A DNA stretch of 64,000 nt, from NCBI GenBank assembly GCA_903923925.1, contig CAIXZF010000035.1:496001-560000 (forward strand), written 5' to 3'. The position numbers and the translations under genes are program-made. Numbering within the stretch: the stretch's first letter is position 1; each line of letters starts with the position of its first letter. This DNA comes from an uncultured Bacteroidales bacterium (lineage in GTDB: Bacteria > Bacteroidota > Bacteroidia > Bacteroidales > CAIXZF01). Below, piece after piece: positions 53,718-63,400 of the stretch. Below the pieces are notes generated by a model. The model made no database searches and was not told the DNA's origin. It saw nothing but the letters and a program-made list of their open reading frames with translations.

Positions 53718-55757
53718 ATGAGGTTTAGGTTATTACTTTCTCTTGCATTCTGCATAGCCTCTTTATCGATTTTGGCTCAATGGCAATCTGTTAACGGTCC
53801 CAATGGAGGGTTTGTCAGGTCGTTTATTTTTGATGACTCCTGTGTATATGCTGCCACCAGTGGAGGCGTTTGGGTTTCTGGAAATGAAGGGATTAGCTGG
53901 ACCCTTCAGAATTCAGGTTTAAGCAGTTGTGATGTAAAATGCTTTACTAAAACAGATAGCTTTGTTTTCGTAGCTGGAAATGAAAATGTATTCCGTTCCA
54001 ATAACCATGGACTTAGCTGGCAGGAATGCGGTTCAGGATTGGAAGGGAAGTATGTGAAAACGATTATCCAAAACAATGGTGTTTTATTTGCAGGTACATA
54101 TCTGCATGGGATTTACCGGTCTGCAGATGAGGGTTTAAACTGGACAGTGATAAACATTGGCCTGCCAGCAAAATATATATACTGGCTCGCAACCGATGGC
54201 GCTGTGATTTATGCTGGTACTTACCTTAATGGAATGTACAGATCCACAGACATGGGTGACACATGGACTACTGCGAACTCGGGAATAAGTGAAACTGCAA
54301 TAATGGCCATTTGTGCATTTGAAGGTAAGGTTTATGCCAGTACAATATCTTCAGGCGTTTTTATTTCTTCCGATAGTGGTATCTCCTGGCAGCCCCTTGG
54401 TACTAACTTGCCATCAATAAAGGCTTTTGCTAGCGCAAACGGGGTTCTTTATGCAGGATCTTTTGGTGGGGGCGTATTTAAATCGAGTGATTCTGGTTTG
54501 ACATGGACTGTTGTTAACCAGGGCTTGAACGAGACCGATTTATGGGCAATAGGATGCAGTGATTCAGTGCTTTTCGCCGGAGCTTCCAGTGGACATATTT
54601 ATAGAAGTACAAACTATGGAACAAACTGGGTTGGCAGCAATACGACTTCATTTAAACCAAGTGTAAGTTCCCTGATAAGTGCCGGAGGTTCTGTGCTGGC
54701 TGCGACTTATGGCTCAGGTTTGTTTAAATCAGCTAACGGAGGAAGTACATGGGTTAAGAATTCAAGCATACAAACTGTTGAAGTCAGGTCGGTGTATAAT
54801 GTTGGTAATATAGTGCTTGCGGGGACTGACATGCTTGGCATATATAAATCGACTGATAACGGGTCGACATTCACCCTGGCTAATACTGGACTTAGCAGTA
54901 TGTGGTTTCAGGCATTTGCTTATTGTGGAAGTAAAATCTTCGCCGGGAGCAGGGATGAAGGTGTTTTTGTTTCTTCAAATAATGCCTCAAGCTGGATTGC
55001 AGCCAATACAGGTTTAGGATGTTTGAATGTTAGGGCACTTGTAAGTGATGGAGTCAACGTGTATGCCGGAACCAGGGACAGTGGTGTCTTCAGAAGTTCT
55101 GATCCCGGGAATAACTGGACAGCTGCAAATAATGGATTAAGCGACTTAAATATAACAAGTCTGGAAGTTCTGAACAATGCTGTGTTTGCCGGAACGCAGT
55201 CTGATGGTGTTTCTGTTTCCTATGACCAGGGATTGAATTGGAGCGTTTCATCGAACGGCTTACCTTCTCAGACTTATGTAAGGTGTTTGTATGTTTTTGA
55301 TTCAGTGTTATTTGCAGGAACCGATGAGTGTAAGATTTTCATAAGCTATAATTCGGGCGCAAATTGGTTGTCTTTTAATGATGGATTATCAGGAGATCCT
55401 GTGCTTTCGCTTTGTGTTTCTGGTAATTATCTCTTTGCTGGATTAAATTCGGGAGGAGTTTGGAAACGCCTTGTGTCGGAAATTGTAAATGTAAAAGAAA
55501 CTAATTCTGATGTTCCAACAGTAATATTTCCAAATCCTGTGAATAATTATCTTTTCATTAAAACACCTGATTTCTTCATAAATGGTAAAATAACGGTACT
55601 TACAAGCATTGGACAGACCGTATTTTCGAAAAACATTTTTGGTTCAGAAAATTCAATTGATCTTAGCTGTCTTCAGGAAGGAGTTTATAATTTGAAGATA
55701 GACACTGGAGAAAAATCCACAACTAAAAGGTTTGTGAAGCTAAAAGATTGTCCATAA
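53718..55757 (+). CDS. T9SS type A secreted BNR/Asp-box beta-propeller protein
   Basis: The protein has 679 residues. A signal peptide ends near SILAQ (about residue 21). The body is a chain of about fourteen short units of ~40 residues, each with a glycine turn such as GGVWVS, GVFRS or GIYRS and an Asp-box-like strand (SADEGLNW, SSDSGISW, STDNGSTF). This is the same fold type as the larger gene at 25407, but without PKD domains. A type A tail closes it (IFPNPVNNYLFIKT). Catalytic residues were not identified. T9SS export is well supported; the ligand is unknown. Confidence 0.85.
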   Translation: MRFRLLLSLAFCIASLSILAQWQSVNGPNGGFVRSFIFDDSCVYAATSGGVWVSGNEGISWTLQNSGLSSCDVKCFTKTDSFVFVAGNENVFRSNNHGLSWQECGSGLEGKYVKTIIQNNGVLFAGTYLHGIYRSADEGLNWTVINIGLPAKYIYWLATDGAVIYAGTYLNGMYRSTDMGDTWTTANSGISETAIMAICAFEGKVYASTISSGVFISSDSGISWQPLGTNLPSIKAFASANGVLYAGSFGGGVFKSSDSGLTWTVVNQGLNETDLWAIGCSDSVLFAGASSGHIYRSTNYGTNWVGSNTTSFKPSVSSLISAGGSVLAATYGSGLFKSANGGSTWVKNSSIQTVEVRSVYNVGNIVLAGTDMLGIYKSTDNGSTFTLANTGLSSMWFQAFAYCGSKIFAGSRDEGVFVSSNNASSWIAANTGLGCLNVRALVSDGVNVYAGTRDSGVFRSSDPGNNWTAANNGLSDLNITSLEVLNNAVFAGTQSDGVSVSYDQGLNWSVSSNGLPSQTYVRCLYVFDSVLFAGTDECKIFISYNSGANWLSFNDGLSGDPVLSLCVSGNYLFAGLNSGGVWKRLVSEIVNVKETNSDVPTVIFPNPVNNYLFIKTPDFFINGKITVLTSIGQTVFSKNIFGSENSIDLSCLQEGVYNLKIDTGEKSTTKRFVKLKDCP

Positions 55758-55788
55758 TTCCTGACTCGTCCTGGAATTTACCGTTTTT
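55756..55788 (+). terminator. Weak terminator after the BNR gene
   Basis: AATTCC (55756-55761) and GGAATT (55773-55778) pair around an 11-base loop, followed by a T5 run at 55784-55788. The stem overlaps the stop codon region. Confidence 0.35.
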
Positions 55789-56246
55789 GAATTGTTACGC
55801 TGGTAAATTAATATATTGGTAAATTCTTACATTAACCTCTGCTACAGCACAAATGTTATCTTCAGTGCTTCTATATTCAGAAAGACTTCTTTAAAACCTT
55901 ACCATTATATATTTAGTGGTCCTATTCACAATCAAAAGAGTATGCTTTTATTGGCTGATTTATAGAAGTATAAACCATTAATTTTTGACAAAATGCTCCC
56001 TTTCTCCTCAAGTAGAAAGGGCTGGGGATAGAGGTGAGGTCAGCAACAAGGAAAGAAACTTAATCCTTCTGGCCTAATGCCCGATCAATTAAACGTTATA
56101 GCAAAATTCCTGATTAAGATTTCTAAAATTCCCGTTTCGTTTCTTAACCAGGCACTTTCGTAAAGGATTTTTGCCGGTTCGTCATTTATCGTAATTCCTC
56201 CCTTCTTCACATTGTATTTTCGTTTCAGCATTTAATGCTAATCTCG
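55758..56246. other. Intergenic region with a hairpin element
   Basis: About 490 bases without a recognised gene. They hold the hairpin at 55998-56021 and its GC-rich flank. Nothing else was recognised. Confidence 0.5.
55998..56038 (+). repeat. Intergenic palindromic element
   Basis: CCCTTTCT (55998-56005), loop CCTCAAGT, AGAAAGGG (56014-56021) form a perfect 8-bp hairpin, followed by CTGGGGATAGAGGTGAGG. Its GC-rich text stands out in AT-rich surroundings and resembles short palindromes I recall from many intergenic regions. I cannot test other copies here, and it has no T-run, so it is not a normal terminator. Confidence 0.4.
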
Positions 56247-56495
56247 ATGATTAAGAAAGAATCAGATCCTAAGGTTTCTCAGGAAATTGAATTTCAATAT
56301 TCAAAGATGTTGATTTCGTCGAAAAACAGGAATTTGTATTTTGTTTTCAACGGAAAGGATCTGCCTGCTGCAAAGTTATTTCTTCAGGGGCATCCTGTTT
56401 CCTCGAGAATGGTTTACCTGGTCGTTAAAACCCCCGAGGGATTCCTTTGTGCAGACGCAGATGGAATAGAACAGATTCCAATTATGAATATTTAA
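56247..56495 (+). CDS. Small protein of unknown function
   Basis: The protein has 82 residues from the ATG at 56247; an ATG at 56235 would add four. I do not recognise it. It is charged at the start (MIKKESDPKVSQEIEF), then shows a beta-alpha pattern (NLYFVFNGKDLPAAKLFLQG, MVYLVVKTPEGF), without a signal peptide or membrane helix. It lies between an intergenic hairpin and an outer-membrane protein gene, with about 150 bases to the latter's start. It could be a real small cytoplasmic protein or a chance frame. Confidence 0.4.
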   Translation: MIKKESDPKVSQEIEFQYSKMLISSKNRNLYFVFNGKDLPAAKLFLQGHPVSSRMVYLVVKTPEGFLCADADGIEQIPIMNI

Positions 56496-56645
56496 TAAAA
56501 CCATATAAAACAAATGGATTTAACCAAACAATTAAAAACAAAAACTATGAAAACAATCATTATGAACAACGGAAGGATTGAAAACAATGTTGAACTGCAT
56601 GCACAGCATCAGGGCTTTTTAAAAACCATTTTAATACTAAAAAAC

Positions 56646-57338
56646 ATGAAAAAAGGACTTAAATTAATTGCATTAGTAGTATTAGTTTCTATTGTATCAC
56701 AGTCGATTGCGCAAACAAAATTTGGCATTAAAGGTGGTGTTAACCTCGCAAATATGGCATTCAAAGACATGGGTGACATGACAAAAAAAATGGCACCTTC
56801 TTTTCATCTGGGTGGCATAGTCCAGATTGGTGTTACTGAGAGTTTCTGTATTGAGCCAGGTTTATTCCTGAGTGGCAAAGGCTGCAAAATGGAGACTTCG
56901 GCAACCAATAGTGGTGTAACAATTACGGGTAAAAGTTCAATATTGCCGATGTATTTGGAGATTCCACTTAATGCAATGTATAAAATGGATCTTGGAAGTG
57001 CAAAACTTGAAGTATTTGCAGGCCCATATTTTGGATTTGGAGTTGCTGGCAAAACAAAGGTTGAATACACTGCTTCCGGATTACCATCTGGTGTTACGCT
57101 CGCCTCACTCGGCCTTAATGATGAATCAAATTCGATTAAATATGGAACTAAAGATGACAGCGACTTAAAGAAAACTGATTTTGGTTTAAATATGGGAGTT
57201 GGTTTTGAAAGCAAGAGCCTCTTTTTCAGACTCCAATATGGTATGGGACTTTCTGATCTGAGCCCGGTAAGTTCTAGCGATAATTATATTAAAAATAGAG
57301 TAATAGGATTGTCAGTAGGATTTCTTTTTAGTAAATAA
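56646..57338 (+). CDS. Outer-membrane beta-barrel protein
   Basis: The protein has 230 residues. I placed the start at the ATG at 56646, where the signal peptide MKKGLKLIALVVLVSIVSQSIAQ begins. The mature part has the alternating strands and GxKGGxNxA opening (KFGIKGGVNLANM) of the porin-family beta-barrels of Bacteroidota, and it ends in a terminal strand with Phe (GLSVGFLFSK). It sits in the outer membrane. The same frame is open for 44 more codons upstream to an ATG at 56514. Function is unknown: these barrels are often of unassigned role. Confidence 0.78.
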   Translation: MKKGLKLIALVVLVSIVSQSIAQTKFGIKGGVNLANMAFKDMGDMTKKMAPSFHLGGIVQIGVTESFCIEPGLFLSGKGCKMETSATNSGVTITGKSSILPMYLEIPLNAMYKMDLGSAKLEVFAGPYFGFGVAGKTKVEYTASGLPSGVTLASLGLNDESNSIKYGTKDDSDLKKTDFGLNMGVGFESKSLFFRLQYGMGLSDLSPVSSSDNYIKNRVIGLSVGFLFSK

Positions 57339-57394
57339 TTCTTGTTGTCCTTCACATTAAATACGTTGCTTTTAACAATTAAAACTAATTTATT

Positions 57395-58282
57395 ATGAAA
57401 TTCAAATTCGCATACATTAGTATTATGTTATTTTGTTTTAGTTCGTTTCTGTCAGGCCAGGTACTTACAAGTAAAAAGGGAATACCAATTCTCCCGGCTC
57501 CAGGAGATTTTTCCTTAGGAATAAGTGCCACTCCATTGCTTGATTTTGCAGGTAACCTCATCAAAATTAATAGCAACAGTGCATTCTCAAGTGATGCTGC
57601 CTGGAACTTTACCGGGCAGAATCAGGCCATTTATGCAAAGTATTTTCTAAAAGACAATACTGCAATCAGAGCACGATTACGAATTAATAACTCATCGAAA
57701 AAAGAGATAGCCCATTCTATTCAAAATCAATTGACGAATTATAATCAATTTCTCTATGTGGAAGATAGCTGGATTCATAAAACCTCCAATATTCTTTTTT
57801 CTGCCGGCTTAGAGAAAAGGAGAGGATATGGGAGACTTCAAGGGTTTTATGGGGCAGAATTATCGTTTGCTCTTACAGGAGCTTCCACTGATTCATACAG
57901 TTATGGAAATGCTATTGATTCAAATTTTCACAAACCTGCAAGAACCAACTTTAACAGCAATGTGCAAAGTGGAGGCAGTTTTGTTAAAGAGCATAAGACA
58001 AAAGCAATTTTCGGATTTGGTATTGGTGCTTTTGCTGGTGCCGAATATTTCATCCTGCCAAAAATATCGATTGGTGGCGAGTTTGGATGGAATATCGGAA
58101 TGAACCTTAGTAGCAGTAATGGTGAAGAATTTAGAAAATCAGAATATTGGGGTATCCCACCAGGTGCACCAACAGCTATGAGTGGAGTACAAACTGTTAC
58201 AGTAAAATATGGCAAAACCACGTTCTTCAATATCGATAACAGCCAAACTGCAGGTAATCTTTTTCTCTTGTTGCATTTCTAA
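57395..58282 (+). CDS. Probable outer-membrane beta-barrel protein
   Basis: The protein has 295 residues. A signal peptide ends near FLSGQ (about residue 22). The mature part alternates aromatic and polar residues in strands, for example AIYAKYFLKDNTAIRARLRI, and ends LFLLLHF with a C-terminal Phe, the typical outer-membrane insertion signal. It is 56 bases downstream of the previous barrel gene, so the two are probably one unit. It has no recognisable sequence family; the barrel call rests on pattern only. Confidence 0.65.
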   Translation: MKFKFAYISIMLFCFSSFLSGQVLTSKKGIPILPAPGDFSLGISATPLLDFAGNLIKINSNSAFSSDAAWNFTGQNQAIYAKYFLKDNTAIRARLRINNSSKKEIAHSIQNQLTNYNQFLYVEDSWIHKTSNILFSAGLEKRRGYGRLQGFYGAELSFALTGASTDSYSYGNAIDSNFHKPARTNFNSNVQSGGSFVKEHKTKAIFGFGIGAFAGAEYFILPKISIGGEFGWNIGMNLSSSNGEEFRKSEYWGIPPGAPTAMSGVQTVTVKYGKTTFFNIDNSQTAGNLFLLLHF

Positions 58283-58373
58283 GCTGTCTGCTTAAAAAAA
58301 AAATTCAGAATACCATTTACTTTTTACATAAAAGGAAGATAAGCTTGGTATAAACCCAAAAAATCCATTAAAC

Positions 58374-60440
58374 ATGAAAAAAATCATTTCAATTATTGCG
58401 TTGTTTCTGCTCTTTTGCAGTGCATCGTTCGCTCAGGTAGCGATAAACTCTGATGGCAGTACTTACGACAATTCAGCCATGCTGGATGTTAAATCCACAA
58501 CGAAGGGTTTTCTCCCTCCGCGGGTTTCATTAACTGCTATTAATGCAGCTTCCCCAATTACAACTCCAGCAACTGGTTTGCTGGTATACAATACAGCAAC
58601 AGCCGGAACAGCCCCAAATAATGTTGTACCCGGAAATTACTACTGGAATGGTACACAATGGGTCCCGGTTTCAGCACCAAAAGGCACAACCGCCGGGGAT
58701 ATGCTTTACTGGAACGGGACACAGTGGGCATCACTTCCCGCCGGGTTAAATGGTCAGATTTTAACTTTAAATGCTTCATTGCCTGTATGGGGTAACAGCT
58801 CAGCCAGCCAACCTTTTGTTACAACCAATGATGTGACCAATATTTCCTCAATTTCTGCCGTTTGTGGTGGAAATATTTCGGATGGAGGATCACCGGTAAC
58901 TGCAAGAGGTGTTTGCTGGAACACGACTGGAAATCCAACAATATCTGATCCTCATACAACCGATGGTGTTGGTGCCGGAGCATTTACAAGTTATATCACC
59001 GGTTTAACTGCAAATACTTCATACTATGTACGTGCTTATGCAACAAATAGTTTAGGAACAAGTTACGGTTCCCCGAAACCTTTCACTACAATAAATATTG
59101 TAACTGCAACTATAACTTCAATTGCAGCAACAACTGCTACTTCAGGAGGTACAATTGCCACTGACGGAGGGAGTACAATAAGCTCCAGAGGTGTGTGCTG
59201 GAGTACTTTATCTCCTCCTACTATTTATGATTCAAAAACAACAAATGGATCAGGAACAGGAACTTTTACCAGCAGTTTAGTGGGACTTAATGGAAATACA
59301 AGCTATTTTGTACGTGCTTATATTGTAAATGGTTTGGGTACTTTTTATGGTAATGAAGTTACATTTGTTACGGCAGCCTGCCTTCCCGTGATAACAACAG
59401 CTGACACCTCAAATGTTACACAAATATCTGCTCAAAGTGGTGGTACAATAACAAATGAATGTGGATGTATCATAACAGCAAGAGGCGTTTGCTGGAGCAC
59501 TTCTGCAAATCCGACCACATCAAGTAGTAAAACTACAAATGGTAGTGGTACCGGACCTTTTTCCAGTTCATTAACTGGTCTGTCAGCAGGTACTACTTAT
59601 CACATTAGAGCATACGCAATTAATTGTGCGGGAACAAATTATGGACAGGACATTTCGTTTATTACAAAGTGTTCAGCGCCTACTGTAACCACTGATACAG
59701 TATTAGGAATCTATCCAACAAAAGCCACCTTATTCGGTAATGTAACCTCCGCCGGAAATTCCACTGTAACAGAAAGAGGATTTTGCTGGAAAACAACCCC
59801 AAATCCAACCATTTTGAATAGTAAAATTGCATGCGGTACAGGAACAGGTATTTTTACTGGGGATGCAACAATATTAGTTCCCAATACCTTATATTATTAC
59901 CGTGCTTACGCTATATCAGCTTGTGGAACAAGCTATGGGGTAGTAAAAACATTTACAACTTCGAATGAGTGTTATAGCGGTTTTGAATCTGGTACTTTAC
60001 CGGCAGGTTGGGCTGGGTATCAATGGCAGGTTGTATCAACAGGTAGTCCTTATGAAGGATTTTTTCATTTAACTTCAACTCATACTGGAGACACTATCAC
60101 TTATACCAAAACACTCCCTCCTGGTGGTGGAATTATTGAGTTTTATTATAGAGGACAAAATTATTCACAGTACGTAGGAGGATATTGCAACAGTTGTTAC
60201 AGTTGTACTTATTATGCTAATACTCAGTGTACATTTTATATTGATAATATTATAATTACAACAACTCCAAATCCAATGTCTGAGAGTGTTTGGACACCCA
60301 AGTATTTCACATTACCAGTGACTGGTGGCACACATACATTTAAATGGAAAAATAATGGTTATGATTTCGGTTCCTGTATTGCAGGTAATCATTTTGGTCA
60401 ATGCTGGATTGATTTTGTGATTACTCCATGTTTACCTTAA
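58374..60440 (+). CDS. Secreted protein with four FN3-like repeats and no sorting tail
   Basis: The protein has 688 residues. A signal peptide ends at SFAQ (about residue 21). A tail-fibre-like region follows (GFLPPRVSLTAIN, then GNYYWNGTQW-like strands). About four FN3-like units then occur (TARGVCWNT, ISSRGVCWST, ITARGVCWST, TERGFCWKT), each ending VRAYA-like. The C-terminal ~150 residues are a beta-sandwich with clustered cysteines (CNSCYSC). The protein ends ITPCLP, with no type A or B tail. The next gene starts 15 bases downstream, so both are co-transcribed. It may stay in the periplasm, use another route, or be held by its partner. Confidence 0.78.
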   Translation: MKKIISIIALFLLFCSASFAQVAINSDGSTYDNSAMLDVKSTTKGFLPPRVSLTAINAASPITTPATGLLVYNTATAGTAPNNVVPGNYYWNGTQWVPVSAPKGTTAGDMLYWNGTQWASLPAGLNGQILTLNASLPVWGNSSASQPFVTTNDVTNISSISAVCGGNISDGGSPVTARGVCWNTTGNPTISDPHTTDGVGAGAFTSYITGLTANTSYYVRAYATNSLGTSYGSPKPFTTINIVTATITSIAATTATSGGTIATDGGSTISSRGVCWSTLSPPTIYDSKTTNGSGTGTFTSSLVGLNGNTSYFVRAYIVNGLGTFYGNEVTFVTAACLPVITTADTSNVTQISAQSGGTITNECGCIITARGVCWSTSANPTTSSSKTTNGSGTGPFSSSLTGLSAGTTYHIRAYAINCAGTNYGQDISFITKCSAPTVTTDTVLGIYPTKATLFGNVTSAGNSTVTERGFCWKTTPNPTILNSKIACGTGTGIFTGDATILVPNTLYYYRAYAISACGTSYGVVKTFTTSNECYSGFESGTLPAGWAGYQWQVVSTGSPYEGFFHLTSTHTGDTITYTKTLPPGGGIIEFYYRGQNYSQYVGGYCNSCYSCTYYANTQCTFYIDNIIITTTPNPMSESVWTPKYFTLPVTGGTHTFKWKNNGYDFGSCIAGNHFGQCWIDFVITPCLP

Positions 60441-60455
60441 ACCTAAGAAAGCTCT

Positions 60456-63400
60456 ATGAAACCTAACCAAATTATATTGAAAAGGTCGGGGAGAATTGTA
60501 GGGATACCTATTTTATTGCTCCTCCTGGCCTGGTGCAATTGCCTTTCACCCGCCTGGTCACAAAATGATATGATCGTGACAGGGACTACGTTTAAAGTAG
60601 CAGCAGGTACCACTGTAATATCAGAGGAAAACCTGATTATACAAAGTGGGGCTTCTTTAGGCAACGCTGGTACGCTGGTACTTAAGAAAAACTTCAACAA
60701 TGAGAATGGCTCCTCCAATTCAATCGGAACAGGAACTGTTGTGTTTTCAGGAACCTCTAATCAGGTCCTTTACGGGCAGAATATTTTCCAAAACCTTATA
60801 GTGAATAATGCCTACGGTCTTACCATGACTGGAAATACCAATGTAAACGGTATACTTTCATTAAATTCCGGAAAGATTACACTGGGAAGCAATAATCTTC
60901 TGATAGGGCCGGTTGCTACTATTTCGGGTACACCATCCGGTTCAACTATGATTGTGGCAAGTGGTAGCGGAGAACTCAGGAAAGAGTTTTCTTCAGCAGG
61001 CAGTTTTACATGGCCTGTTGGTGATGCCACGGTAACAGCTGAATATTCACCAGTTACGCTTAACTTTAATTCAGGAACTTTCGGTGCCGGAAATTATGTT
61101 GGTATTAAACTTGTCAATGCAGCGTATCCCGGAAGTACCGGAAACTACCTTAACCGCTACTGGACATTAACTCAAAACGGTATTACAGCACCAACGTATA
61201 CTGCAACGTTCCAGTATTTACCAGCAGATGTAAATGGCATCGAGAGTCAGATCTACTGCAAAAAAGTTGATGCTCCTACAGCAACTTATGGTGCTGCCAA
61301 TACTACACTTCACCAGCTTACTGCCAGTGGAATCTCAGTTTTTGGCATATTCACCGGGGGGCAGTCTGGAGAACCTCCAACAATTTTTAATGTTACAGGA
61401 GGTGGATCATTTTGCCAGGGTGGTAATGGTGTCGCAATTGGGTTAAGTGGTTCACAAACTGGTGTCAACTATACGCTATTGTTAAACGGGACAGCCACAA
61501 CCACTGTAGTATCAGGCAATGGTAGTGCAATAACATTTGGTGTTCAGACTGCTTCAGGTAGTTATACTGTAACTGCCATGAATACGACAACACTGGCCAC
61601 AGCCACAATGTCAAGCTCGGCAATAGTAACGGTAAATTCCCTACCAGTTGTAACCTGGCCAACCACAATTCCTGCTCAGTGCAGTAATACGACCACTTAT
61701 GCACTAACAGGCGCTTTACCGGCTGGGGGTACGTATTCAGGTATGGGTGTAACGGGTACAAATTTTAACCCTTCTGTTGCTGGTGCGGGCACATTCGTTA
61801 TTACCTATACGTATACAAATGCCAATGGATGTACGAATTCCGCTACAAACCAGATAACTGTCAATGCAACACCAACTGTAACCTGGCCAGGTACACTTGT
61901 ACCAAAATGTGTCAGTGCTACGACATATACATTAACAGGAGGAACTCCTGCTGGGGGAACATATTCCGGACCGGGAATTACAGGAACCAATTTCAATGCT
62001 TCAGTTGCAGGAGTTGGTACTCATACAATTACATACAGCTACATGTCGAATGGTTGTAATGGTACAGCAACAAAAACCATTGTAGTTAATCCTTTACCAG
62101 TTGTTGAGTGGACAACGGCATTGACTCCACAGTGTGTGATTGCAACAACTTATGTTTTATCCGGAGCAACACCGGCAGGTGGAACGTATTCCGGAACAGG
62201 GGTTACAGGAACCAACTTCAATGCTTCAATTGCTGGTGTTGGTACAAAAACGATAACCTATACTTATACAAATGGAAATGGGTGTAGCAATACTAAGACA
62301 AACACGATTACTGTTTATGCATTACCCACTGTTAGCTGGTCAAACACACTGACAGCACAATGTGTTAGTTCAGCAACATATGCTCTTACCGGTGGTTTGC
62401 CTGCTGGTGGTACATATTCCGGGACAGGAGTTACTGGTACTAACTTTAATGCAAGTGTTGCTGGTATGGGAACTTTCACCCTAACATATTCATACAGTGA
62501 TGCAAATGGGTGTTCTGGTTCAACAACCAATCAAATAACTGTTCATCAACCACCAACCGCTAATGCTGGAACTGATCAGACTATAACACTTGGCAATTCT
62601 GCAACACTCTCAGCCATTGCAACAGGCGGAAGTTCTCCGTATTCGTATTCTTGGGGAATTGGATTGAATACCCAAAGTATTATTGTAACTCCAACTTCAA
62701 CAACAACCTATTCTGTAACTGTTACAGATGCTTTTGCCTGCGCGGGTACTGATGAAGTTGTTGTAAATGTAACTCCATTACCATCTGTTCTAACAACAAC
62801 TGCGCCAACAAATACTGCTTGTCCGGGTGAAATTATTGTTCCAGTATCAGTTTCTAACTTTTCAGGTGTTGCTGCAATTTCACTAAAATTATCGTATGAC
62901 AATGCTATTCTAACGTATACCGGATATCAAAATGCACATGCCTCTCTGGCATCCGGAGTTCTGATCATTAATGCGACCAATTCTAAAGTACAAGTTGCAT
63001 GGTTTAGTATTTCTCCTGCTACAATCGGAAATGGAAAGTTATTTGATATAAAATTTACCGGTATAATAGGCGAAAGTTCACTTATCTGGAATATTGTTAA
63101 TCCGGGAGATTGTGAATATAAGGATTTTAACAGCATTACAATTCCTGCGGATTTTGTTAATGGGTTTGTTACAATCGGAAATTGCTCAAACCTGGAAGGT
63201 AACATGACCTACGACAACACCGTTTCTACTCCTATGAATAATAGTACAGCTCTGCTAAAGCAAGGTGCTAACACAGTGTACCAGGTAACTACAGACATTT
63301 CTGGTCACTTTCTGTTTGCTAACCTTGCTAATGGTTTGTACACTACTGCTGGCGCTTCATCAAAAGCATGGGGTGGTGTAAATGCATCTGATGCACTGGT

